A DNA stretch of 64,000 bases from a virus, in IMG/VR virus record IMGVR_UViG_3300025030_000058, positions 33,297 to 97,296 of that record; one strand, written 5' to 3'. The notes below the pieces were generated by a model. It had not been told where the DNA came from. It saw only the letters and a list, made by a program, of their open reading frames with translations, and did not search any database. Within the stretch, counting starts at the first letter, position 1, and the number at the start of each line of letters is the position of its first letter. The translations under genes were made by a program, and so were the position numbers. Positions 57,271 to 64,000 of the stretch are shown here, in pieces.

Positions 57271-58131
57271 CTAAATGGCGAACTCCTCCAGCTTGAGATA
57301 TCCGGATGTGGTTGGCAAGCGACCGGACTTGGCATACCGGAGTTCTGGTATCTCCACACTGACCCATAGTCCGAGCACAAGTTGAAGCTCAAAGTAGCCC
57401 TGCACGTTGGTGGTCGTCAGCACGGAATAAGCATCAATCCACGACCCATCGGAGGACTGTTGCGGGGCCTTGGAAAGCGCCACCTGGACCTCCGCGTCCG
57501 CAATGGGATTTCCTTTCGGGTCTAAAATCCAGCCATACAGGACCACGTGCCCCGGAATCGGCGGCGTGATCTCCTCAGAGGTTCCCAAAACATCCACGGA
57601 CGCGGCGTGATCCAGCACAGTCAGTACAACGGGCATAACGGACCACGTTGTCCGCAAGCGGGACGCCCAGACATGATAAACTCCCGTGGCCAGACCCAGG
57701 ACAACGATCCCGTCCGGGTCCGTCGTCAGTCCCGTGGTAATCAAGGCGGTGTCATCACTGTTGTACACGGAGATATGCGTGTCAGGGAACGGATCTCCAG
57801 ACACCAGTGCCTTGGCGGTGATGGTGACCGGCCAAGGCCCACCAGCGCCTTGACCGGATCCTAATCCCTCCCTTGTCAGGGACGCAATGAGGGTATTGTC
57901 CGATGCCCAGGAAACCACGATTTCGTCTTTGGCGCGGTCGGCCACGTCGGGAAACCCCACGAGCCTGTAGAGTCCTGGAACGTCGGCGTCCGTCTCCAAC
58001 GTGAGTGCTGGTAGCGTCACCGCCGCTCCCGTGTATAAATTGCGCCATTGAATGTCAAGGTCATTCAGCACGACGCCCACAGCGGGGTTTCCCGTTGTGG
58101 GGTCGAGGATTTGCAGAGAGGGGAGTCTCAT
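57271..58131 (-). CDS. Protein with carboxypeptidase-regulatory/Ig-like domains, 286 aa
   Basis: At least two modules with a G-x-x-x-x-A-x-V-x-L / G-x-F pattern are seen: PFPDTHISVYNSDDTALITT to GIVVLGLATGVYHVWA, and GWILDPKGNPIADAEVQVAL to NVQGYFELQLVLG. These resemble carboxypeptidase-regulatory-like beta domains found on phage surfaces (Hoc-like). It may be displayed on the capsid or fibre. The ribosome binding site is weak. Confidence 0.6.
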   Translation of the reverse strand: MRLPSLQILDPTTGNPAVGVVLNDLDIQWRNLYTGAAVTLPALTLETDADVPGLYRLVGFPDVADRAKDEIVVSWASDNTLIASLTREGLGSGQGAGGPWPVTITAKALVSGDPFPDTHISVYNSDDTALITTGLTTDPDGIVVLGLATGVYHVWASRLRTTWSVMPVVLTVLDHAASVDVLGTSEEITPPIPGHVVLYGWILDPKGNPIADAEVQVALSKAPQQSSDGSWIDAYSVLTTTNVQGYFELQLVLGLWVSVEIPELRYAKSGRLPTTSGYLKLEEFAI

Positions 58132-58137
58132 GGGAAT

Positions 58138-58548
58138 CTACTTCGACGCAGCCACCGTTATGCCAAAGAGCAGGTACTTTCCCAGGCCCAAAATAATCGC
58201 ACCAGCAATGATGGCTAAGAGCCACTTCATAAACGTCAAGGCGTTGGCGGCGTCGTTTACTTTGGTTTCCATGCCGACAATCGCCCCCTTCAAGCGGTCC
58301 TCGCTTTCCTTGTGCAAGGTATCCTGCTTGTCCTTATATTGGGCGAGCAACTGAATGTGCTCCGCGCACCGAGTCCGCTGCTCCGACGCCCCGTCCCGGA
58401 AGGTTTGGAGGATTTCCGAAACCATGCCGTTGTTGAGACGCGCGCTGATCGCCGATAGCTGTTGCGCGACCGTGGCCATCTGCTGAGCGGCATTTTGGCT
58501 GACTTCAACAATGGCTTTCAGTTCCGCTTGCGTTACGGCTCGCCCCAT
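58138..58548 (-). CDS. Coiled-coil protein with C-terminal membrane helix, XhlA-like, 136 aa
   Basis: GGAGGAG lies seven bases before ATG 58548. A long coiled coil (VSQNAAQQMATVAQQLSAIS, DKQDTLHKESEDRLKGAI) is followed by a single membrane helix (LTFMKWLLAIIAGAIILGLG). The architecture is that of XhlA-type holin-associated proteins. The lysis genes are 30 kb away, so another envelope role is possible. Confidence 0.6.
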   Translation of the reverse strand: MGRAVTQAELKAIVEVSQNAAQQMATVAQQLSAISARLNNGMVSEILQTFRDGASEQRTRCAEHIQLLAQYKDKQDTLHKESEDRLKGAIVGMETKVNDAANALTFMKWLLAIIAGAIILGLGKYLLFGITVAASK

Positions 58549-58705
58549 CTTCAATCTCCTCCAAACATCTTTCGACGACTTCTAAGTCCTTGCCAATGGC
58601 TTGAATTCCGGTCCTCAGCGCGTTTCCCAGAGCATCTTGTTTGGTTACAAGAGCCAAAGCCTCCGTGACGGTATCACGCACCCGCTGGCCTTGAACGCAC
58701 ACCAT
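58505..58705 (-). CDS. Small helical protein, 66 aa
   Basis: AGGAG lies four bases before ATG 58705. The gene overlaps both neighbours (32 and 44 bases). The protein is mostly helix (VTEALALVTKQDALGNALRT, KDLEVVERCLEEIE) and may pair with the coiled-coil protein encoded downstream. Function unknown. Confidence 0.55.
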   Translation of the reverse strand: MVCVQGQRVRDTVTEALALVTKQDALGNALRTGIQAIGKDLEVVERCLEEIEDGASRNASGTESHC

Positions 58706-58874
58706 CAGACTCCTGCTTGGCGATCCACGCCTGCATGGCCAGGGCTTCCGTGTCGGCCATCGCCGCCTTGCGTCCGCACCCCTCGCACTCGACCACGTAG
58801 CGCTGGTTCATGCGAAGGAGCAGTTGCATGGGCGACCGGCATTCGGAGCATGGCGTGAGGAAGATCCTGTGCAT
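58674..58874 (-). CDS. Lar-like zinc-ribbon protein, 66 aa
   Basis: CSECRSP and CEGCGRKA form a zinc ribbon, followed by DTEALAMQAWIAK. This is the layout of the Lar restriction-alleviation family (C-x2-C ... C-x2-CG ... A-x-x-x-W). Lar of the Rac prophage modulates type I restriction-modification. Whether this protein does so is unknown. The start has no good ribosome binding site. Confidence 0.55.
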   Translation of the reverse strand: MHRIFLTPCSECRSPMQLLLRMNQRYVVECEGCGRKAAMADTEALAMQAWIAKQESDGVRSRPAGA

Positions 58875-58884
58875 TTAGCACGGG

Positions 58885-60474
58885 TTAGTAATTGTAATTA
58901 AGAAACCACGTGTTGGTGGACTCGTCCGCGACGAAGATCACCTGCTTGTTGGTGTAGTCCGTCCAGAAATCCGTATCCTCCAGTTTTTCGGTCGGCGAGT
59001 GACCCGTTATCGCAGCGGTGACGATGGAATACGCGCCGGTGTACTCGGCATAGAGAGGAATCTGCTTGAGCGTCACAAGCCCGGAGGCGTCATAGCGCAG
59101 GCCATTGTCCACGTAAAGGTCAAAGGTCTTAGCGGCACCGGCGGCGCTGACGGCGAAGCCCCAGGCGTCCGTGTCACTGCGGGTCAGTGCGGAGACGTTG
59201 AAGCGCACGTAGGTCCAGGTTGTAGCTGTCAGTGCGGGGAAATTAACGTACTGCGTTCCGCCCGTCCCATCCACCAGTTTCAGCTTAGCGTCGCCCGCGT
59301 CCAACGCAATCGAGGCGTTCGCCCACAGGCCGACGTACTCTCCGGTCCAGTTCTCGCTGACGTGGGTCACAGCGTCGTTCACGGCGTCATTCAGGGCGGC
59401 AGTACCGTCACAGGAGAGCTTGAGGGACCCGGTTCCCTTGCGATAGGTCACGGCGTCGGCGGCGACGGTGAAGTGGATATCGGAAGCAACCCAGTTTCCA
59501 ATCACCTCAAAAGAGTCCAGAAGATCATAGCCGGTATTCACCAGGCCATCGAACATCTCAAAGCGTTGGTGCGACGTCCGGGAATCCACGTAATTCTTTG
59601 TCGCGGCATCCTGCGCCGAAGTCGGATCGAGGAGGTTCTGAGCCACGGAATTGCTGAATCCGACGGCTTTGACGGTTGGATTCAGGATAATGGAATCGTC
59701 CGAGGACAGGGTATGCCCCACGACATTAAACTCATGAATTTCCACCCCACCGGTCCCGCCGTTAATGTCAACCTTGCCGGTGCCTTTAGCGGTTACCGCG
59801 ATGCTGGCGTTGACTGCGGCGGCCTCTGCGGAAACGGTGAATCCACCTTCGCCGGTAACCATGGAGATAGAGCCGTTGCCCTTTCCGGTTAAGCTCGCGG
59901 ATGCGTTGGTCGCGGCAGAACTGGACCAAGCAAAATCAGCGGCGGACGTGATGGACGGAATGATCAAGCCCGCGAAGGTTGGCGTGGTGGACGTTTTTGT
60001 GCTTTGATCAAACCAGTCGCTAAGTGTAGGGTTTCCGCTTAGGGTCAACGAGCGAGCCGCGTCACCGGTGATGATGGTGAATATCCGGTCCGCCGTAAGA
60101 TTGGATCCCGGCTTGATGATTAAGTCATGGGTAGCGTTCGTATCCAGGATGTGCAGGCTTTCATTCCCGAAGGTCCACACCCCGGCCGCGCCGAAGGAAA
60201 TGGCCCCATCGTACCCGATTTTGAAGTAGCTCGTGCCGTTGGCCGACTGGACATCGAAGAGCGGCTGTGTCTGGCTGGCCACGCGCCGGAGGGTGAACAG
60301 CGCTTGCGCGGAGGTCACGGGCTTGGTCGGGTCAAACTCCAGGAGCATCCCCTGGGTCTGGAGCTTGAAGTTCTCCCCGTGCATGGGCCAGGTCGGCCGT
60401 GTGTAAGTATCCGCGTTGAGGACGGTTCCGAATAGAATCACGAGGGTGAGAACGGCGAAGAATCGTAGTTTCAT
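58885..60474 (-). CDS. Fibre-like protein with a Sec signal peptide, 529 aa
   Basis: AAAGGAGG precedes ATG 60474. Residues 1-21 (KLRFFAVLTLVILFGTVLNA) form a signal peptide with a likely cut after LNA. The mature part begins with a domain also seen in the 61072 gene (LFTLRRVASQTQPLFDVQSA), followed by Gly/Ser/Thr repeats (AAAVNASIAVTAKGTGKVDI) and a beta-jelly-roll-like end (GSLKLSCDGTAALNDA). Phage fibres rarely carry signal peptides, so a secreted or cell-surface product must be considered. Confidence 0.7.
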   Translation of the reverse strand: MKLRFFAVLTLVILFGTVLNADTYTRPTWPMHGENFKLQTQGMLLEFDPTKPVTSAQALFTLRRVASQTQPLFDVQSANGTSYFKIGYDGAISFGAAGVWTFGNESLHILDTNATHDLIIKPGSNLTADRIFTIITGDAARSLTLSGNPTLSDWFDQSTKTSTTPTFAGLIIPSITSAADFAWSSSAATNASASLTGKGNGSISMVTGEGGFTVSAEAAAVNASIAVTAKGTGKVDINGGTGGVEIHEFNVVGHTLSSDDSIILNPTVKAVGFSNSVAQNLLDPTSAQDAATKNYVDSRTSHQRFEMFDGLVNTGYDLLDSFEVIGNWVASDIHFTVAADAVTYRKGTGSLKLSCDGTAALNDAVNDAVTHVSENWTGEYVGLWANASIALDAGDAKLKLVDGTGGTQYVNFPALTATTWTYVRFNVSALTRSDTDAWGFAVSAAGAAKTFDLYVDNGLRYDASGLVTLKQIPLYAEYTGAYSIVTAAITGHSPTEKLEDTDFWTDYTNKQVIFVADESTNTWFLNYNY

Positions 60475-60706
60475 AAATTCCTCCTTTGCGCTGGTTCGCT
60501 CAATAGTCTGACAGGACCGCTTGAAAAAACAAAACACGGTCGGTAACTTCTCATCCCTCCAGAAATAAGAGTGCGCCGCGCTTAATTGCGAAAATGTATG
60601 CCCGTTGCTACATCTGAACGATGTCGTACAGGTGTTGCAATCTCTTGGGGAGTAGTTTGCTCATTGCGGGCACACGCACTTATCCAACGCGGTTACCCAT
60701 GTACAG
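60475..60706. other. Intergenic region of 230 bases without a clear gene
   Basis: No frame with a ribosome binding site was found. Very short minus-strand frames occur (for example MSKLLPKRLQHLYDIVQM from 60662, and a 21-residue Cys-rich one from 60726), but nothing supports them. The stretch is AT-richer near 60520-60600. No convincing promoter was seen. Confidence 0.5.
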
Positions 60707-61072
60707 TTATCTCTGCATAGTGGCATCGCGTTGCGTCCAGGTGAAGTCAGTGGACAGCAGGATGGCACCGGACCGCGTGTAGACGTTGACATGTGACCTA
60801 TCGCCGGGGGCGTTGTACATGGCGAACGCCGTCGCGTGGACCGGGCCCGGCAGCGGACTAATCCAGTAATCGGCGACCCATTTCCCGGCGTTCCAATACT
60901 CAATTTTGGCCGATGCGCCGGTCCACCATCCGGGATGGTTCTCGGGGTGAATCCAGATTGAATATTGCACTTGCGGCGGGTAGGGCACCGCCCGAAGGAC
61001 AACGGTCTTCGGGGCCGTCGCACACGATAGCAGGACCATGCACAGCAGCGCGGCGAGGAAGATGCGGGGCAT
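60707..61072 (-). CDS. Small lipoprotein between two fibre-like genes, 121 aa
   Basis: The start MPRIFLAALLCMVLLSCATA has a lipobox (VLLSC), so the mature protein should be lipid-anchored at Cys17. The mature part is beta-rich with many Trp (PENHPGWWTGASAKIEYWNA). The ATG overlaps the previous stop (TGATG), with GGAG ten bases upstream. It may anchor or chaperone the secreted fibre-like proteins. No family is recognised. Confidence 0.7.
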   Translation of the reverse strand: MPRIFLAALLCMVLLSCATAPKTVVLRAVPYPPQVQYSIWIHPENHPGWWTGASAKIEYWNAGKWVADYWISPLPGPVHATAFAMYNAPGDRSHVNVYTRSGAILLSTDFTWTQRDATMQR

Positions 61073-63420
61073 CAGTTATTACTCCGGCTGATTTCGTAGT
61101 AGGAATTATCGGCTGCGACATAGAGGACGATATTGTCCCCTACGCTGTCGGGTGCCCACGCGGCGGAGAGCGCGAAGTTCCCCGCGTCCGCGATGCTGAT
61201 CGGGTTCGTCGCGCTCCCGACAATCAGGATGTAGATCTGACCAACGGTGGGGTTGTCGAGGTCGGTGATGGCCGTGGCCCCGCCGTTCGCAACGCTGGTC
61301 CAGATTCGCGCCCCGCGAACATCTGGCGTTACATCGTCAACGGTCAACGCGGCGGTGCCGTTGAGTTGCACCACGCCGCTTTCGTCTGGCATGACCTGGA
61401 ACCGGTCGGCGGTCGGATTCGTTTGCACCATTTCGGCCTCGAAGCCGTCGGCAACAGACCCTTCCGCGAACCACAGCGCGGGCGTGGCAGTGTTCTGATT
61501 GTATCCGAAATTGACGGAATTGGCTGCACCGTAGGCGGTCCCGTAGGCATGCACTCCCGTACCAGCGTAGAACTGACTGCCAATAGAGAGCGATGACCCG
61601 CAAGTGGCCCCGAATCCAGTCGGGTCTATTGCCACCTTGTTCGCGGCGGTGCCCTGTATCAAAATAAAATCGTTTGTATTTAGAGCGTTTCGGACTGCGA
61701 TGGATGCCCCGTTCGGCATGCGAATTAGGCCCGTAGCCGCGGCCGGGTTTGTACCCAATGAAATGACTGTGCTGGCGTCGCCGGTGATGTTTCCGTTGAA
61801 TGTGGCATCGTCTTCTGAATGGAATTTCCCTCTGTTGTAAATGCCATAGTTCGCGACGCCGGAGGTCGGGGCGTTGACATACAGGGAGTATGCCGTCGTG
61901 GCGGTGATGCCAGCGCTCTTGGTCGGGGCCAATAGCGCCAGCGTTGCGAGCGCAGTGATTGTCCGCGCCGATCCGTCGTCATCGGCATCAACCCCGAGGC
62001 GCGTGCCGTACATTTCCGTGAGGGCGCTTGCGGCAACAATTCGCGGTGCCGTCCATATTCCGTAGCCAGTTGTGTTCGCACCGCCCAGCGTCAAATCATC
62101 CTGTCCAAGCCCCTCCCCGATCATGAAGAGCGTGTTGGCATGCGGGCCTGCCACTTGGCTTCCGAGGCCGATTTTGCTAAAGTTCTGCGCCGCCGTCCAT
62201 GTGTTCGCGTTCGCCAGGTTGAGCCCCAGCGTATACGGGTCGCCGGAAGTGCCAGCGCCCAAGCGCGTCAGGGTGGCGTTCGTGGCGTTCGTTACCTCGT
62301 TGCCCGTGACCGCGTCACCATCCGCAGGCAGTGCCGTTGCCGCCCATGCCCCCGCGCTCGCCGTCAGCACCTTGCCATCGTCCCCAGGGTTCGCGGGCGT
62401 CGGCAGGCGCGGGTCTACCTCAGCGGGGAGCGCCGACCATTCCGCGTCGCCGCGTGCGGCCGTTAGAACCTTGCCATCATCAGTTGGATCAACAGGGATA
62501 GGCAGGCGTGGATCTACCTCAGCTTGAATGTCGGATATAAGGGCCAGGGTTCCAGTAGCCGTAGGCCACGCTATATCATGCGTGTGGCCGCTATGCGTTA
62601 AACGCCATAAGCCAGGCGGCACTACTGAGTAGTACGATGCAGACGGCTCAGGCGAGGTCTGATACATCCATGTCCCTGTGATCATCTCATCCACATCCCT
62701 ATGCGTTGCGATGGGGTCGGCCTCGGCAGTCACAGGAGCATCGGTAGCACAATTAACTACACTACCATCAGTTACACACCATTTCGTATTTGTTAATGTT
62801 CCTACTTTAGGATCAACCTCTGCGGTCACGGCAGTCTGCCAGGACAATGCCCCGCTTCCATTCGTCTGCATGAATTCACCAGCATCACCGTCATCCGGTG
62901 GGAGCGTATAGGCGATATTCTGTGTTTGGCTTCCAGCGGAAAACGTAGTCCGATAGCACGCCGCCCCACTATCGTCTGAAGAAATGAACGTCAACGGGGC
63001 AGGGATAGACAGGCACGACGCCGGGTAATTGTCGTATCCGATTTCCACGCCGGCATGGAATTTCGGAACGAGCGTTGTAGTCCGGCCGCGTCCCAACACA
63101 GTCGCCAGCGTGTCAGTTTCTACCCCAGAAATATCAGCATTAGTTAAAGCATGACCATGAAAATCCCAATCCCCTGTAGAATCCACTTCACACATGGGGG
63201 CAGCATCGGTATCCAGGATATCAAAAATATTCTGTACTTGCCCCGTTGCTTTCTTCAAAGTCATTGACGCCCGTGTAGATAGAGAGGCATCAGGTTGAAG
63301 TTGATAAAGATTGCCCTGCTTATGCATCCGATGATTCGCTCCCGTCTCATCCACGACAGGGATTTGCGCAAGGCACGGTAGGGCAATGAGAAGAATCAAG
63401 CGTAGCAGCGCGTTTTTCAT
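61072..63420 (-). CDS. Large fibre-like protein with a Sec signal peptide, 782 aa
   Basis: AAGGAG lies five bases before ATG 63420. MKNALLRLILLIALPCLAQ is a signal peptide (cut after CLA likely). The next 60 residues are paralogous to the 58885 protein (SMTLKKATGQVQNIFDILDT). Short repeats follow (AEVDPRLPIPVDPTDDGKVL, AEVDPRLPTPANPGDDGKVL), then a beta-helical fibre region (YGIYNRGKFHSEDDATFNGN) like the shafts of tail fibres. Export of such a protein is unusual for phages. Confidence 0.7.
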   Translation of the reverse strand: MKNALLRLILLIALPCLAQIPVVDETGANHRMHKQGNLYQLQPDASLSTRASMTLKKATGQVQNIFDILDTDAAPMCEVDSTGDWDFHGHALTNADISGVETDTLATVLGRGRTTTLVPKFHAGVEIGYDNYPASCLSIPAPLTFISSDDSGAACYRTTFSAGSQTQNIAYTLPPDDGDAGEFMQTNGSGALSWQTAVTAEVDPKVGTLTNTKWCVTDGSVVNCATDAPVTAEADPIATHRDVDEMITGTWMYQTSPEPSASYYSVVPPGLWRLTHSGHTHDIAWPTATGTLALISDIQAEVDPRLPIPVDPTDDGKVLTAARGDAEWSALPAEVDPRLPTPANPGDDGKVLTASAGAWAATALPADGDAVTGNEVTNATNATLTRLGAGTSGDPYTLGLNLANANTWTAAQNFSKIGLGSQVAGPHANTLFMIGEGLGQDDLTLGGANTTGYGIWTAPRIVAASALTEMYGTRLGVDADDDGSARTITALATLALLAPTKSAGITATTAYSLYVNAPTSGVANYGIYNRGKFHSEDDATFNGNITGDASTVISLGTNPAAATGLIRMPNGASIAVRNALNTNDFILIQGTAANKVAIDPTGFGATCGSSLSIGSQFYAGTGVHAYGTAYGAANSVNFGYNQNTATPALWFAEGSVADGFEAEMVQTNPTADRFQVMPDESGVVQLNGTAALTVDDVTPDVRGARIWTSVANGGATAITDLDNPTVGQIYILIVGSATNPISIADAGNFALSAAWAPDSVGDNIVLYVAADNSYYEISRSNN

Positions 63421-63429
63421 AACCTCTCC

Positions 63430-64000
63430 TTAAAATTCAATGTTACTAAATTGTAGGGTATCTTGACCTTCATCCAGGATTGTTCCGCCATCGTACAGGA
63501 AGCACTCGGAAACAATTATTTTCCCCTCCGAGGCAGGCAGAATATGCACGGTCCCCAAGGAACGGCAACGGGTGACGATTGCAAGCACGGTCCCGGAAGA
63601 GGAAACTCCATTAAGATTCAGCCCTCCTGCAAACTGGCAATCCTGGACGCGGATGGATTCGGACAGGGTGAGATTGAGAGTCACGGCACCTGAGAAGGCC
63701 AGACCCTCAAACGTAATCTCTGTCCCGGTTGTTATATCGGCCAGCACCCCCCCCGCGAACGAGAACACCGTCCCGGATTCCCCCAGGATACGGAGATTGG
63801 ACACGGAGGCCAAGGTTAACGTCTCCACGCCCGTAAACGCATACGTTCCAGCGGGGCAGAAGATAGTATACCCACCCCCCTCCCCTGCGGCGAACGCGAC
63901 GGCAGCAAGCAGCTTGTCCTTGTAGGTGGCACCGGCGTACCGGCGGATGTCCAGCCAGGGGCCGGATGCTATCACTCGGGGGGCGTAATTCCAACCACTC
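63430..64000 (-). CDS. Pectate-lyase-fold tail protein, C-terminal part (cut by window edge)
   Basis: The frame is open to the right edge, and PRVIASGPWLDIRRYAGATY is the typical N-terminal part of pectate-lyase-like beta-helix proteins (later TIFCPAGTYAFTGVETLTLA). The remaining length is about 190 residues of short beta-helix turns. A GTG at 63975 is possible but the frame continues upstream without a stop, so the true start is beyond the window. Confidence 0.6.
   Translation of the reverse strand, partial: SGWNYAPRVIASGPWLDIRRYAGATYKDKLLAAVAFAAGEGGGYTIFCPAGTYAFTGVETLTLASVSNLRILGESGTVFSFAGGVLADITTGTEITFEGLAFSGAVTLNLTLSESIRVQDCQFAGGLNLNGVSSSGTVLAIVTRCRSLGTVHILPASEGKIIVSECFLYDGGTILDEGQDTLQFSNIEF

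Noticed and set aside
60661-61023. Minus-strand frame of 120 residues overlapping the lipoprotein gene
   Set aside because: An Arg/Pro-rich shadow of the lipoprotein gene; only its last residues fall in non-coding sequence and lack a start signal.

Overview
The window is a contiguous piece of a large, moderately GC-rich myovirus genome: a contractile-tailed phage with a T4-like structural plan but a PolA-type DNA polymerase. Every convincing gene lies on the minus strand, so the map reads from right to left. Genes are tightly packed, often with 4-base ATGA or GTGA overlaps, and most starts have an AAGGAG-type ribosome binding site. GTG and TTG starts are common. I saw no tRNA genes, CRISPR arrays or insertion sequences. 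The host cannot be named. The only host clues are sigma70-like promoters, strong Shine-Dalgarno sites and Sec/lipoprotein signals.

Right edge (64000 to 57271): fibre-like and accessory virion proteins. Two fibre-like proteins and a small lipoprotein between them carry export signals, which is odd for phage structural proteins. Next come a Lar-like zinc-ribbon protein, a coiled-coil protein with a C-terminal membrane helix, and a protein with repeated beta domains. This unit ends at an intrinsic terminator (57200-57225).

Head and neck (57162 to 48596): a small virion protein, a gp21-type prohead protease fused to a scaffold (with an internal start for scaffold alone), the gp23-like major capsid protein, a SAP-domain protein and a run of neck/connector proteins.

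Tail (48586 to 28298): sheath, a possible terminator, tube, a tail assembly chaperone with an apparent +1 frameshift, tape measure, tube-initiator-like protein, LysM/gp53-like protein, hub, spike, a beta-helix protein, gp25-like wedge, gp6/J-like wedge, a gpI-like protein with six carbohydrate-binding-like modules, and fibre proteins. Terminase large subunit and portal are not in the window.

Lysis and internal-protein region (28241 to 20155): a holin candidate and an M15 endolysin, then about ten small proteins of mostly unknown function. Most carry a short motif, (L/I/V)xDxLLxE, usually at the N-terminus. It resembles the capsid-targeting propeptides that the T4 gp21 protease cuts after L-x-E. 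With a gp21-like protease encoded nearby, I infer that this is a cassette of capsid-internal, possibly injected, proteins. This is the most interesting part of the window.

Central gap (20094 to 19350): an AT-rich non-coding stretch with strong hairpins and purine/pyrimidine asymmetry, possibly an origin or regulatory region. It separates the late module from the early/replication module.

Replication and recombination (19287 to 3636): an HU-like protein, a UvsW-like helicase behind a promoter that appears to give a leaderless mRNA, a DnaB-like helicase, a primase, a uracil-DNA-glycosylase/DNA polymerase fusion, UvsY-like and gp32-like proteins, an SbcD/SbcC (gp47/gp46) pair, a PD-(D/E)XK nuclease, a NYN-domain protein and a terminase-small-like HTH protein. 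Left edge (3436 to 1): small membrane, lipoprotein and zinc-binding proteins, a YopX-like protein and the start of a sigma-like factor. Four promoters with a CTTGACAAA -35 box occur in this left half. I found none in the late half, which fits late transcription by a phage-encoded factor.
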